Shown here piece by piece: positions 13,043 through 26,179 of a stretch of 64,000 nucleotides of DNA (its first letter is position 1; every line of letters begins with the position of its first letter). The notes beneath the pieces are model-generated. The model saw nothing but the letters and a program-made list of their open reading frames with translations, was not told the DNA's origin and ran no database searches. The stretch is from Sanderia malayensis (lineage: Eukaryota > Cnidaria > Scyphozoa > Semaeostomeae > Pelagiidae): positions 4,092,001 to 4,156,000 of the forward strand of contig RQOL01000531.1 in NCBI GenBank assembly GCA_013076295.1. Reading direction: 5' to 3'. Position numbers and translations under genes: made by a program.

Positions 13043-13240
13043 AATGGATTAATCTTAAAATGGATCTAATCTTAAAATAGATTGAACCTGATAGTGAATT
13101 TAATTTTGCAATGGATCAATCTTAAATTCAATTAATCTTACCTTGAATAGTTTGATCGTATTATAGAGCCGGTCTTACATTGAGTTGATCTTAAATTGGG
13201 TTGGTCATAATGGATCGATCTTATAGCGGATTATGTAAAC
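13020..13240. repeat. Degenerate tandem repeat covering the end and 3' side of HMX
   Basis: Units of about 15 bases related to AATCTTAAAATGGAT recur about a dozen times, decaying to the right (TGGATCAATCTTAAAT, TTGGGTTGGTCATAATGG). The stop codon of HMX (TAA at 13040-13042) is inside the first unit, so the final residues SDRS and the stop are made by repeat-like sequence. Confidence 0.65.
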
Positions 13241-15969
13241 TAATGAATTGGCTTTTAGGTTATTTTATCGAAATGCACATATGTATTGTACGAAAGTTGA
13301 ATCTCAATAGCTATAATAATTAGCTAGCTAAGTGTATAGTTCTTGTTGGAGTCATGAAAATTAAGCATCTAGAACATCGCTTCTTCAAGAGTTGAAGTTT
13401 TTCTGTTTGGGTTAACATTGGGGCTGTGTGGCAGGCAAATGAAGACAAAATATGAATTTCACTCACCAAGTCATTGGTGGATATAAAATGACGCAGAAAT
13501 TCAGAAGCCGCGGAATTAGCTGGGAGAACGCACCTAGAATGAAACAAACAAATAAACAAGATAAATAAACAATAATAAGATAAGTAAACAAGATAAACAA
13601 ATATGAACACTGCAAATGATTTCAGGGGGAAATAAATGAATTGCTAGGCGAATGAATGAATCAAGGAACAAATTGATGAACATTGAAAAGAAAAGTGAGC
13701 TTTGAACAAGACAAAGAAGAGCAGAAACAAACAAGTAAATAATGATGCTGTAAAAACAGCTAATTAAATTTAAAAACCCACAAGGGGTTAATAAATGATT
13801 AAGAAGCACGTGAAGTGGAGTGACATGGAACAGAAAAAATGCGTTTGGAGACAACTCGAGTTGAACAAACCCTCAGTTGGGTAATCACTGGCACTTTATA
13901 CCCAGGCAACAAAAGTTTATAGATTTGACTTCCATTATTAAGGAAATAATGCTGGTTAGAAAGAACACTTTAGTGGCGGCAAGATATTGTGATTTCGCCG
14001 GGCGATGGATGAAATTATCTTAAATGAAGTGATAGAGAGGGTAAAAGGGTAAGGAGGGGGGTAAGAAAGGGTTAAATGAGTAAGAAGATCTGAGCCGGGG
14101 TATATTTGCCATTATCGGTCTTAATATTCTACACAGTGGTTCAATTCAGTTGCAATGTATAACCAACGACAGATTTTACAAACAAATCAAAACATTGACT
14201 TTCTCACTAACGACGAAGCCATTCAATCTATCAAACTTCACACCACAATAAAAATGCTTTATTACCAATTAATATTGAGTTGTTGGATGGGAAAACAAAT
14301 GTGCATCGAGGGCCGAGGGTAATTCAAGTCATGTTGACGTCCGGCCCTCGGAAATCGTATCACCAATCTATACAAGTTATTTGTTAGCAAATTAGATCAT
14401 AATTTCACCAGCTGATTGCAAATGTAATTGTTCGCAATCTACAAGTTGCTATCTGTTGTGTGATCGAGTGCTAATTGCTCGGCGCTCTTTGTGCATCACC
14501 AACAGGATATGAAGATAAATACGACATAATTACTGTACATATATCGACGCCAGGAAAACGTTACAGTCAACCCAATACTGTTTTATTGTCAAATGAGTAA
14601 TAAGTACTAATTAAACATTCATTGGCAACGGGGCAATTTAATATTGCCGGCTAAAAAGTAGTGCATTGATCCATGGCGTGGCCTCCTCCACACAACCGAG
14701 CGCCTCCGCGCGGACGCTCAACGATGAAAACGCAACAGTGTCAAACAAAACAGAAAATATATGCACATGTGGGGATTGGTGGGGCAGAGAGGTGCCCCTC
14801 GTACCCCAAATTTTCGCTGCTGCAAACTTTAAACAAAAGAAGGCACAAATTCGAGTACAAAAAAGCAGCACTTGTCGCAAAAACTGACCGCAAATTAACA
14901 AAATTTGAAATGAACAACCATCGATAACCCAATGACAATAAGGGCTACAGGGAAACAAGCGGGAAGTATCATAATAACAATAACATCGGAAAACAGACAG
15001 ATACATCGATTGCACGAAATTTGGCCTCAAAAAGCGAATCTATCATCTTGATCTAGACCATTCTGGGTCTGAAGCAACACGAGTTAATTCCCAGCTTGTT
15101 CTCATTGGCTTGTTCCTATAAATTACTGTCTCTATATAACGAGCTTATAACAAACTTCTCGCTATAATAAACAGAATGCTTAGTCCATTAAACTGCTTAT
15201 GTTTGAATAAAGCTATACCATATGCTATATACCCATTCATAGTGTGCACTTGTGGCTTCCCGGCACCATGCCAAACGCAATTCCTTGGCGGTCGGTTTTA
15301 AATTGCTTGCACTGTACTCCCACAACAGCTATTCCTTACATTATTGCATGCTTGTAAATAAATAATAGCAATAAAAAAGGCATGATCAAAGACTAATTGT
15401 TTTCGGTGTTATACGAATTATAATTGAGCAATGTGATAAATAGCTGTTTTTCATTAATCATAAGGCAATCGCTTGTCGAGCATTACTCACTTATTGAATG
15501 AAGAATTCACGGAAAACAGATTAGAAAATGGAAGCATAAGTTACCACCCGGTCGACATTGCATTGTCCCTTATACTTATCTAATTTACTTCGAGAGGTGT
15601 TCGGTGATTTGATATTGGTTGTCTTTCATTCCACCAAGCACATTGATTTTCGCTTTGTCCGGGCAGATTTACCATTTTATTTAGAATTACTGAGAAGAAG
15701 TGATTTGGTGCCAAGAGAAACTTAAATAGTCCTCTGCCGCTTTAATGAAGATGGTAATGATGATGATGATAATAATAATGATGATGATAATGACGATTAA
15801 TTAGCAGCACAATAGAACTTCGCCATAACGAACAGTGATGGCGACGATGAGCTTTGTCATAACGAGAAGAGCTCGTTGACACCGAGAGCAAATTGCACCA
15901 GGTGCTGAAGAGCCCAAAGGATCAAAACTTAGCTCGCATTAACACCGGGAACCTTGTTACACGAAGGGT

Positions 15970-16253
15970 TACCGTAAACCCTCGAATAAGCCCCCGGGGG
16001 CTTATTTGCAAAAACGAAATTTTAGCTGGATTATTATTCAATATTAAGCAAAATAAAAGCTAAACGATGCAACCAATCAATAAAGTTATTAGTTTAAACT
16101 TTCTGCTATTTGCAATACATTCACATAACATACATAACAACTTCAATGCTTGGAAATTTGGGCTCAATATACTTGGAAATGATTATCAGGATGGGTGCTT
16201 ATTCGAGGGGAGGGCTTATTCGAAGGTGGGGTCTTATTCGAGGATTTACGGTA
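15970..16253. mobile_element. Palindromic MITE, copy 1 of the TACCGTAA family
   Basis: Left end TACCGTAAACCCTCGAATAA and right end TTATTCGAGGATTTACGGTA are inverted copies. The left arm continues into the small palindrome GCCCCCGGGGGC. The interior has repeated GGGCTTATTCGA units. It shares its ends with the elements at 20449 and 38615. Too short to code for a transposase, so non-autonomous. Confidence 0.75.
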
Positions 16254-16398
16254 ATGGTTATAACAATATCCCACTGTAATATTGGTATCAAAAGCACCGA
16301 CAACTATATTATCTGCAAACTCGCACCAAATAAAAGCGTATACCGTGAACAATTATTTCCTGGTTGACCAGGAAATTTCAAATTCGGGAAACTCTATA

Positions 16399-16426
16399 CC
16401 CCCCCCCCCACACACACACACACCCA
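16399..16426. repeat. Poly-C followed by CA microsatellite
   Basis: A run of about ten C is followed directly by about eight CA units. Simple sequence repeat; length is prone to assembly error. Confidence 0.8.
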
Positions 16427-19164
16427 ATCAAAACGAATGAGTAATTACCGTAGCTCTTGGTATCATAATTTCGATGATAATTTATGGGAAAGACCAGATT
16501 GCAAAAACGTGATTCATGTGCATGCAATCTGCAGTATGAAACGCATTACAATTGATATTGCACACGGGGATTAATATTTTTCATTACTCCTTCCCTAATG
16601 TCTTTTTCACCTTATCTTTACGAGCAATTTATGCTGCATGATTTATGGTATATTAAACAAACAAGCGACAGTCTCGATACAATGCAAAGACTCTTGACCT
16701 GACATGATAGCTGTCTTCCTATGTTCTCGTGTAAGATTGGAATTTCCTGAGATAAGCAAAGCAATTCAGTCCTTTTCGCTCGAGCGAAACACCAGACGTC
16801 ACAGCTTTAGATTCGAAGACTATAGAGATGCTTAAAGGTAATGGGCTTCTGATCGATTAATCCATTAGAGATTGTGATGAGTCTGAGAACGGTGGCAGTC
16901 TGGCGTTATTCCCATTTCAAAGCATGGTTGCACGGGTTCTTGGGTTCAAAGCTCTTCCATTTGAACCCAACATACGCGCACTTGCCTGAAATTGAGCAAA
17001 ACACGGGTGTATGAGCAAAACACGGGTGTATATTCTTTGCGTTATCAATTAACCTAACATAAGTAACTCAGTATGGCCATTACTATACAGTGTAGCACCT
17101 CGTTACAATACGTCACTTATGAAGCTGACGGCAGTGGACGTATCATAGCCACTACTTAGGGGCTGATTACAACTATGTGGCTCAAGCCATCCTACTGAAA
17201 CCAGTGTTCCTTTGCAGGGAAAGGAGTTGTCCGCGTAAAGAAGTGACGTCCGTTAATGAGGGTCTTCCATTTCATTTGATTTACGACCACTTTGAACAAT
17301 CCTCACTGCTGCATTGCAATATACATTGTTGCATGATAAACTACAATGCGGTTGCCTGTCAAACAATACTGCACTAGGCTATAACCTATTGTCTGCAACG
17401 CCAATACAACGCAGACAATGACCTGGGAGTGTTAAAACCACGGCATTGCAACGTACGATGAGGCATTACCATGATATACTCTGGCTGTAGCAATCTGCTG
17501 TAGCATTTTTGCATGCATAAGTTAGACCAGCCATCAAATGATTTCACTGGTAGAATAGCATGCGTCATGCAGTCTTATTTTTAGCAAATTAATCAGTGAC
17601 CTATTAAGCGTGTAGACAGATCAATACCAAATGCTATACAATTCCCAGCTCTTGCCATTCAATGCAGCTCCTTGGCTTCACCCCAACCCCCAAACAGCAA
17701 ATATATATCAAAGCCAAGCAATGTGAATTACATTAGATTTCCCTAAATCTACAGAAGAGGAACGCTTTATGTTAGATTTCCCGGTTAAAAGAAATAATGA
17801 GGGTAATGCGACCTTTGGTTCTCGGGTCCCAAGCTAAGCTTCTAAACACTCTTCAGTAGAGTCGACAACGAGCAAGACCTGTGTATCGTAAATTGACCGG
17901 ACAATACTGGTGTTTTGATTGAGAATTCGTGAGACGTGTAAATCCATTTGCTGACCTGAATGAACAGGCTTTCGTAGTCCCCTTGATTCATAATGCATCG
18001 ATTCTCGGATTTGATGCTTTGGAAAATGCACTATCTTACAACCGACAGACTAAACTCTTTGAGTCATAGCTATTAAAATGTAAAAGAAAAATGCAAGTTT
18101 CGCGCAGGCAGACCAGCAGAGAATAACCCGATAAATAAAAAGAATAAAAATTAGAATATTAATAACTACATTTACTACTAATAAAACTACTAAGTGTATA
18201 TTCATATAAAAACAAAATTCATGTTGAAGTCAACAGGAATCAAAGTTTTCAATTCCACCCAGGACGACAAGGTAAGATTTTGTGAATCCTAAAAACATAT
18301 GTATAACTACACATTTCTAATTGATCGCTCTGTCTGTACCACTCTAAGCGCAGTGTCAAAAATAATACTAAGTCTTTCTTTATACCAGGTTATAGAATGC
18401 TTCCCCTCCCACTCTCGCTATAAATTCGACAACCCAGTGCACAGTAAGCGCAACGGAGAAGCTGATCGCTTTATCAGTCGGTCGACTACAGGTCCCTATA
18501 TTACCAAACCTAATTTAAACTATTATAATAGCAACTAGCGACGATACAGTGTCTACAATATCTGCAAACACGATAGCAATCGTTGATAAATCGACTAAAC
18601 AATTTGCCTAAAGAAACTCGGCGATATCTATCTCAAGTAACTCGCGATCCCCCTTAATTTTGACTTTCGCAGCCTAAAGACGGGCTTTAAGTTCTGACCT
18701 TCAGTTGTAATGATCAAAACATCAACAACTTGAGCAACTTTTTAATTGAATAAACATGAAATGAGGACTTGCGTCTACTTGCAATACACTTAGAATTTGT
18801 ACGTATAAACTTGCTATGTTGTGGTCGAGGCAATGACAAGAAAGATAGATACCATATAGCTTCATGCCTGAACTAAAGCAGCCTTCATCAGTCGATTAAA
18901 TGATTGATTCGTTGATTCAGTGATCAAATTCAGAATATATGTTTATGATTGACTGATCTTGAATTCGTGATTACCTGATATCGTTGAAATGTAGACAGGT
19001 TTTCATTTTCAAAGGATATTTTTGCACATTTTTGCTTCCTTATGCTTTGTTCTTGTTCATTGTTTTCATACAGGTGATTAACAATCGATTGAATTGACTT
19101 AGGTCATTTGATTAATGATTGGTTCGCTGGTTGATTGACTGATTCGTGTTTTCTCGTTGCGTAG

Positions 19165-22100
19165 ATGACTGGCCACAACACAGACACGGAAAAGGCAGGC
19201 CAAGCAGAGCCCGCTGAATATAACGAAAAAGAGGTTGGATTTCCAAAGAGATACATCCTCGCTCTCATGATATTCCTCGGCTTTTGTGTCTTGTACGCAT
19301 TGAGAGTGAACCTCAACGTTGCTATTGGAGCCATGTGCAATAATCACACAATCTATGTCAATGGATTTTACGTGAAAAAGGTATCAAACTTGATATTCAA
19401 TTCACAGCCACAATGCAACCTCCTCGTAGCCGACGTAGCTGCAACAGGGGATGAAGTCCTTCATCTTCCCCCTCCCAAACAATATTGTCTCAAAAGACAG
19501 TCTTAGACTATATGACGTCGAGTAACATTCCATTTTAGAGAGGTGTCCTTAATAGAGGTTGCATTGCGTCAATTGAATTTTAGTTTTCGCTCTGGTTTTG
19601 CATTGCATAGCCCAGATCAAATCGACAGCAGGCTCAATGCTAATTTTTCAAATTTTTGTTAATTTTTCAAAGGTAGCAGAATTCAACTGGGACTCGAAAC
19701 TTCAAGGTAAGGCAATTCGACATGACCGTTCCTCCTTCTAAATGCCATAACTATATTAATTAAGCGCCCATGGCCTGATATCAAAAGGAGTACTCCATTA
19801 CTGTAGATGCCAGAGCATATTTGCCATACCCTTGGGAACTATGCTCAACATTCATATCTGCGATAGACATAGTAATGTGATAAAAATAATAAAAATTAGA
19901 CTCACCGATAATAAATTCTTGCATGTTTTGATTCTTGAATCCCTGATAATCGTCGCCATAATTGTCTGGTTCGGTTGACAGTACATTTCTGCTTGCTCAC
20001 AAACAATCTTTACTACTTCATGTATTCTACAGTATTATCTCCGCTCTTCTTCATTCCTCCGCTTGCTTTAACAAACCAGGCCCATGTCCCGTTAAATTCT
20101 CCTAAAACAGATAATAAAAAATCCTATGCGTCACTGACAGGTGCCGTGCTTGGTTCGTTCTACTACGGCTACATCATGTTACAAGTACCAGGTGGATATT
20201 TGGCCTTGAAATTCGGAGGTACGAAAATATTCGGCCTGGCTTTATTCGCTGCGTCCATACTCACGTTGCTCACACCACTGGCAGCACGCACAAGTGTCTA
20301 TGCTTTGATTGTACTCAGAGTTCTAGAAGGCATCGTCTTGGGGGTCCTATTCCCCTGTAATCACGCGATCTGGGGTAAATGGGCGCCCCCGCTGGAAAGA
20401 TCAAGACTCTTCTCAATCACAGCTGCAGGTAAACAAACCTACACGTCTTACCGTAATGCTCCGATTTAACGCCCGGGGCGTTTATTAAATTTTTTGATAT
20501 TTTAAGGGGGTGTATATTCGAGCGGGCGTTTAAAAGAAGGGGGCGTTTAACCGAAGCATTACGGTATTTGCCATTAATTTTTGCATATATACTTACAAGC
20601 ACTCACAGGTCTCGTGCTATTTCTTACTATGGTAGAACAATCTTATACTTTGTGCACTTGCATAAAGCCCCAACCCCCACAGCATAAAACCAAAATTCCA
20701 GATGTAACAAACTAAGCATCTGGCCCGAGTACTGTAGTAAAATTTAGTCTTGGTTTAACATCCTCTTGGCGCAAAGAATACTTTAACTTGATAGAGGAAT
20801 TAAGATGCATGTTTGCCAGTGTACCTTGATATGAATTCTGAATTGATTGTGTTGTTTAAAGAATGACGATGCTTCTTTCAGGTTGTCCCGTGGGAACAAT
20901 TCTAACAATGCCATTGACTGGGTTGCTTACCAAATATGGCTTTGATGGTGGATGGGCATCGGTATTCTATGTCTTTGGTAAGGATGATCCAGTTATCACC
21001 TTCATCTGATCATCTTCTTAACTTGATCATCCTCTTCACTTGATCATCATCTTCACTTAATGATCTTTTCATTTGATCATCTTCTTCACTTGGTTATCGT
21101 CTTCACTTAATGATCTTCTTCATTTGATCATCTTCTTCACTTGATCATCATCTTCACTTAATGATCTTCTTCATTTGATCAACTTTTTCATTTGATCATC
21201 TTCTTCACTTGGTTATCTTCCTCACTTAATGATCTTCTTCATTTGATCAACTTTTTCATTTGATCATCTTCTTCACTTGGTTATCTTCTTCATTTGATCA
21301 TCTTCTTCACTTGGTTATCATCTTCACTTAATGATCTTCTTCATTTGATCATCTTTTTCATTTGATCATATTCTTCACTTGGTTATCTTCCTCACTTGAT
21401 CATCATCTTCACTGAACGATCTTTTCATTTGATCATCTTCTTCACTTGGTTATCTTCTTCACTTTGTCATCTTCCTCACTTGATCATTATCTTCACTTGA
21501 TGATCTTTTCCATTTGATCATCTTTTTATTGCAACTTTTTTCTGACCCGGAGTTGGGAATTCCATTCTAATTTAAGAGCAATGCTTCAAGATGTCATTCC
21601 TACAATTTATTTTTCTTCATCTTCATATATTCAAACCTGCAAAATAAGTAGAGAGGCATAAAGTATGGAAGATGAGCTAACGATGTCTTAAGCTATCAAA
21701 TATTATGCACATGTAAATCATGAAAAAAATGAAACGCAAAAAAATGTTTGACACATTAAGGAACTCTATTTCAACTGTATTAAAGGCTGACGTAATTTGA
21801 TTTCACCTCACGCAGGCGCAGTTGGCTTGCTTTGGTTTTTTGTCTGGTGTCTTGCGATTCACCCAACACCAACACAACATCCGACCATTTCAAGGAAGGA
21901 AAAAGATTACATTGAAAAGTCGATTGCAGAAGTCAAAGAAGAGAAGGTATTTTCATATATCATAAATTGGTATTCTGATCTTTGAGTTGTAGAGAAATTC
22001 ATCTAAAAATTTCTCCATTGATATCATATATTAATATTTCATATTATCAAATTGAGATTATTTTATTCATATCTCTTCCTTCCCTTTCATCATTTAATTC

Positions 22101-24473
22101 CCTATTCAATTTAATGTTGTAGAGACAATTCAAATCATAGTCTGACATTATTTTCTGCATTTGTTTAGTCCCGTGGCGTTCCTTGGAAAGCCATTTTCCT
22201 CTCGCTGCCAGTGTGGGCAACAATTGTGGCCAATTTCACCGCTGATTGGGGGTTGTACACAATCCTTATCTGCATTCCACGATTCTTCCAGAAAGTTCTC
22301 GGGTTCGACATCGCCACAGTAAGTACTGGTACGAAACTAGAGAACAGCATAATCCGACAACAAACGAAGAGCATTGAAAACATACATGTAGCTACAGAGG
22401 TGGCACAATTCTAAGGAACTCATAGCGCAGTTATAGAAAAAATGAAGATATAGTCATAAAGACAACATAAGGCATAGTTTTAGAGTAAATGGGGGTAAAA
22501 TTTTGGTGAACTGTCAGAGTAGATGGAGTACATTTTAGGCGTAGTTTTAGAGTATATGGGGTACAGTCTTAGATAGAACATCACGCGTAGTTTTGAAGAG
22601 GGTAGATTACAAGTTTTTAAAGTACATGGGACTAAGATTCAAAATTTAAATTCAGTGGGATACTATCTCAGAAACAAAATGGGACCGAGTTTCAAAACTC
22701 AGAACGATTTCAACTTGTGAAACATCTCTGACTTGCTTATACATTAACTAGCTGGTACTTTTCTTTGTTATTTTAGACTGGGTTCCTCGTGTCTCTACCA
22801 TACGTGATCAAAGCCATTGTTGGTCCTTCGGGTGGAATAATAGCTGACATGTTGATAACATACAAATTTTCAGTAAGAAACGTGCGAAGAATGATTTTCA
22901 CTTTTGGTAAGTCAAGCAGTTCTCACTCCTCCATAACCACCAGCCAGAGCATGCATTGCATTAACTTCTTTCAAATGTAACAGAGCCTTTCATGTTAGAG
23001 TCATTGTAGCACCTCGGTCCAGTCGAAAATGTTAATTTGCAATTGACATGATAACCTGCTAGGGGGTGACACAAAAACAGGATAAGCAGAAAAGAATCGT
23101 TCCCTTGCCTTTTCACACAAAAGACATTACAGTTAGAAGGGGGCAGATTCTATCAAATGAGCCCCCGCATAACAGTTCATTGACAATATAATGTAGTCAA
23201 GGCATCAACCCTCTGTTGAGCTTCTTCCCTTGCCTGGACCCATCCGAATAGCTACCCCATCATCACGGCAGGGCTATCGGCAATGGCATCGTAACTTAGT
23301 GCTCAAGGAAGGTTGATAAACGATGCATGCTGCAAACTGTTGATTGTCTCCAATCAGGTTGCTCCACAGCCAGCGTGTTCATAGTTGCAGTTGGATATGC
23401 AGGAAATAAAGGCGTTGCCATTGCATTGCTTTGCATGGGTGTTGGCGTGACAGGGCTGAATGCCACAGGCTATGCAGTCAACATATTGGATATCGCACCA
23501 AAATATGCCGGTGTGATTATCGGCATCAGCAATGTGTTTGGTTCCATGCCTGGATTCATCAGTCCACAAATTGTTGGCTTCATCACGACGAAAAATGTAG
23601 GTTTTCTTTCTTAGCCTGTGATCCAGACCCCTACCTTGGAGATAATAGAGGGTCTGTGTAACTTCGTATGAAAGCTTCTACACAGATTTTCCCCGAATCC
23701 TGGGAAAGGAATAAATTAGGAGCTTGTTTCGCATAAATTAGCTGACTAAACTGCGTAATGTCACGAAGGGTCGGGAAAAAGCTTTCATACGCAGTTACAT
23801 AGACGACATGTTGATCGACCCCTATCTATCCAAGGTAAATGTCTGAAGCACAAGCTAGTCTTTTCTGTGTATTATTATTTTACTATTTAACTTACAGATT
23901 TTACATTTCAATTCTTACCCAACCTTCCAGACAGTTCATAACTACGAGAAATATTCACAACAAGTTATTCAAAACGGATTAATACTATTCAAATTCATAA
24001 CTAAATGATGCTTCTATTGTTCGATATATGTATGTAGTATTTGTTTTAATGGCGGCATTTTGGGACACCTCGAATCATTTATTTGGGAATGTACATATTC
24101 GTTGGAAGTGATGACACGTAGTTTCTCCGTTGGACATAAGTTGACACCTTTTTGAAACACTGTCGTGTGGTTGTTTTGTTTCAATCAAAAAAGGTGTAAA
24201 ATACATATTCATTTTTTGCAGACGGCAGCAGAATGGCAAGTAGTGTTCTGGATAACAGCCATAATCTATTTCATTGGTGTGATATTTTTCTTCTTTGCCT
24301 CGTCGGGCGACAAGCAGCCATGGGCCGATGGCACAGATGCGGTTCACAAAGAAGATGTCCCATATTCAAAGACAGGCAGAACAACTGACAAATCGACAGC
24401 AGGAGAAGGTGAGAATAGACCACTGCTTCAGGAAGACGATAATGCTGCCACCGAAGCAAGTGGTAATAAGTGA
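19165..24473 (+). CDS. SLC17 family transporter, sialin (SLC17A5)-like
   Basis: Major-facilitator anion transporter. Family members move sialic acid with protons out of lysosomes, or load glutamate or nucleotides into vesicles; the substrate here is not determined. Exons: 19165-19380, 19673-19706, 20141-20428, 20882-20977, 21816-21946, 22169-22318, 22777-22906, 23358-23596, 24222-24473. All phases close, giving 511 residues, the usual length. TM1 carries the family signature ALRVNLNVAIGAMC, followed by a glycosylation-type loop. GSFYYGYIMLQVPGGYLA and LRVLEGIVLGVLFPCNHAIW match the conserved TM2-TM4 region. About 11-12 hydrophobic segments are present. The C-terminal tail has ENRPLLQE, an acidic dileucine lysosomal sorting motif. 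ATG at 19165 follows a TAG that could be a splice acceptor, so a 5' UTR exon is possible. Confidence 0.9.
20449..20566. mobile_element. Palindromic MITE, copy 2 of the TACCGTAA family
   Basis: 118 bp in SLC17 intron 3, starting only about 20 bp after the splice donor at 20429. Ends TACCGTAATGCTCCGATTTA and TTTAACCGAAGCATTACGGT are inverted repeats, and the arm includes the palindromic GCCCGGGGCG-type core and GGGCGTTTA units. Confidence 0.85.
20995..21540. repeat. Compound minisatellite in SLC17 intron 4
   Basis: About 545 bases of repeating 14-16-base blocks (CTTCTTCACTTGATCATC, TTCACTTAATGATCTTC, TTCATTTGATCATCTT, CACTTGGTTATC) arranged in higher-order units of about 45-60 bases. It starts almost directly after the donor at 20978 and ends before the exon at 21816. 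The pyrimidine-rich strand is the sense strand of the gene. Confidence 0.85.
22435..22600. repeat. Degenerate repeat in SLC17 intron 6
   Basis: GGCATAGTTTTAGAGTA-type units ending in ATGGGG recur about three times (near 22470, 22535 and 22585) with drift. No function suggested. Confidence 0.4.
23652..23806. repeat. Inverted repeat (MITE-like) in the last SLC17 intron
   Basis: TGTAACTTCGTATGAAAGCTT on the left and AAGCTTTCATACGCAGTTAC on the right are inverted copies of about 25 bases with three mismatches, about 105 bases apart. Outside the arms, GACCCCTACCTTGG (left) and GACCCCTATCTATCCAAGG (right) recur in direct orientation. Confidence 0.6.
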
Positions 24474-26179
24474 CAAGAGGACGGAGGCCAGAGACAAAAA
24501 AGTGCCAACGCCTGTGCCGTTAGATCAGGCATGTACTAAAGGTACTGAGCCAAGAAAACTGATTAAAACTGTCTGACTTTAAATGAGGTATAACATACCA
24601 CCGTAGCTAAAAGTTGTTGTTGATTAGATTTTATTGGTAGGCTGGGTGAAGAGGCAATTCCATGAACACATCTTACTCTCGCGGTGGTGTCTTGCAGTAG
24701 CATGCAAAAACAGTATTTTCTAGCAGCTTCTCGTCTACCGACCATCCCATATTGTAAAAATTAAACGTCACATTGAACCATTAGTAACAACCACCTGAGC
24801 AGTTATCCTCATCAAATTAGGCTGTGAGCAAAAGTGGCTTTTAATTTAGAGGGAAGTTGAAATAACAATTCTTCGTTGACTATAAATGAATTATGTAGTA
24901 ATATTATGGAATTTTTAACAGCGGGGCACCAATTAAATTTCTACAAAACTTTTGCTGATATAGATTAGATGTGAGGCGAGGTTTCTCTCCTACCTTTCAA
25001 ACAGATAACAATATTTTTCCACATTGCTATCAGAGTCGAAATAGCAGATATAGATTATGTCTAACTTCTAAATGTGATAATTGTTTAATTTCATGTAGTT
25101 AGTTGTAAGTTGTATGACAATGTAATAAGGGTTGTTGTACGTAGATAGTTGACTTTGGAGGAAGTATTGAATTCAGTTGAATTCATAGCATTTCATTGTT
25201 GTTCCTTCATACTTTCATTGTTCCTTGTTATTTTCATTGCAGCTTCTATGCCTGTTTTCTTGCTACACAAGCTCTTCAACAGCAATTGTTGATTAGTATC
25301 ATTGTACCAGTATGAGCAGATTGACATGTATTAGAAAAGGGAAAACCGGGCCTAAATAAACAGGCATTTTCTGGACTAGGCGAATGTGTGTGAGGCAATG
25401 AGGTGAGGTGGGCGTGGGCCTAAATTCACGCACGTGCACGAAAAGGCCATCGGATTGAATATATTGAATAGCTCAAAAAACCCTCACCTGTTCAAATTAG
25501 TTGACCATATCCACGAGATGCAAACAAAACAACAAGACCAAACAGAAGATGCAGGAAAATACGATTTGAAGACTTTATTTGCGAGTAAAGAATTGTGCTG
25601 CCTTCACCCAGTCTTTTGTTTTTGTAAAGAGGTGTCTGTCTGTTTCTTCAGTTCAGGTTTCGCAGAGAGACAGTGGCGTTTGAGCCGCGGGGCACGTGCC
25701 CCCACTTTTCTGCTAAGCATGAAGCAGACCCAAGATGAGAAGAATTCAAAGAAAACAACCTCAAAGTTTTTTTATTTGCTTTCAGCTATTTATAAAATTT
25801 GTATGACGTTGGTCTAAATAAACTTGAGTAAACGCACGGTCAAACGCATGCAACATTTAATACAATTGCATGTGCTGAGCCAAAACTTACCAGATTTGTC
25901 CAAGACTACTCAAATAAAAACAAAGATTGCTTTTATACCTATCTATTTTCATTAACAATAATTGTAAACACTTTTTTAATAAGAATACATTAACTATGCT
26001 GAGCCTTGATCTTTTTCATTGTTATTCTAAAATTTCCATTGTTTTTTGGAAATTTGAGCCTTAATATTCTTATAGACTATATTCTTATAAAAAAAGTGTG
26101 TAAGAAATATAATTGATTAATTTCTCGACATACAATTCATAGTCTTTCGCTTTTGTTGTCATTTCCACGCGCCCTCCCA
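24474..26179. other. Intergenic, convergent gene ends
   Basis: SLC17 (+) and the unnamed gene at 26180 (-) end facing each other here. No coding exon was found. An AATAAA at about 25354 could serve SLC17, and the minus-strand AATAAA equivalent at about 25770 could serve the opposite gene. A segment at about 25660-25745 (GCCGCGGGGCACGTGCCCCC followed by TTTCTGCTAAGCATGAAGCA) resembles one at 39205-39265 and looks like a dispersed repeat. Confidence 0.5.
25660..25745. repeat. Dispersed repeat fragment, also at 39205-39265
   Basis: GGGGCACGTGCCCCCAC with downstream TCTGCTAAGCATGAAGCA is paralleled at 39205-39265 by GGGGCACCTGCCGCCCCCAC and TCTGCTAATTATGAAGCA. Two copies in unrelated contexts suggest an interspersed repeat. 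Confidence 0.5.

Larger units (their letters stand above)
13241..19164. other. Long intergenic region between HMX and SLC17
   Basis: About 5.9 kb without a supported exon; short ORFs here have no recognisable domain and no good splice partners. It contains an AATAAA-rich stretch at about 13540-13700, a GAT/AAT microsatellite at about 15745-15800, the MITE at 15970-16253, a C10/CA microsatellite at about 16399-16426, and a doubled 19-mer GAGCAAAACACGGGTGTAT at about 16994-17031. A 5' non-coding exon of SLC17 may be hidden near the right end. Confidence 0.55.

Noticed and set aside
14638..15030. 130-codon minus ORF and overlapping plus ORFs
   Set aside because: Open in several frames by local composition only; no domain, splice context or recognisable similarity.
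25434..25817. 127-codon plus-strand ORF after SLC17
   Set aside because: Runs through the dispersed repeat at 25660-25745; no domain and no link to the SLC17 frame.
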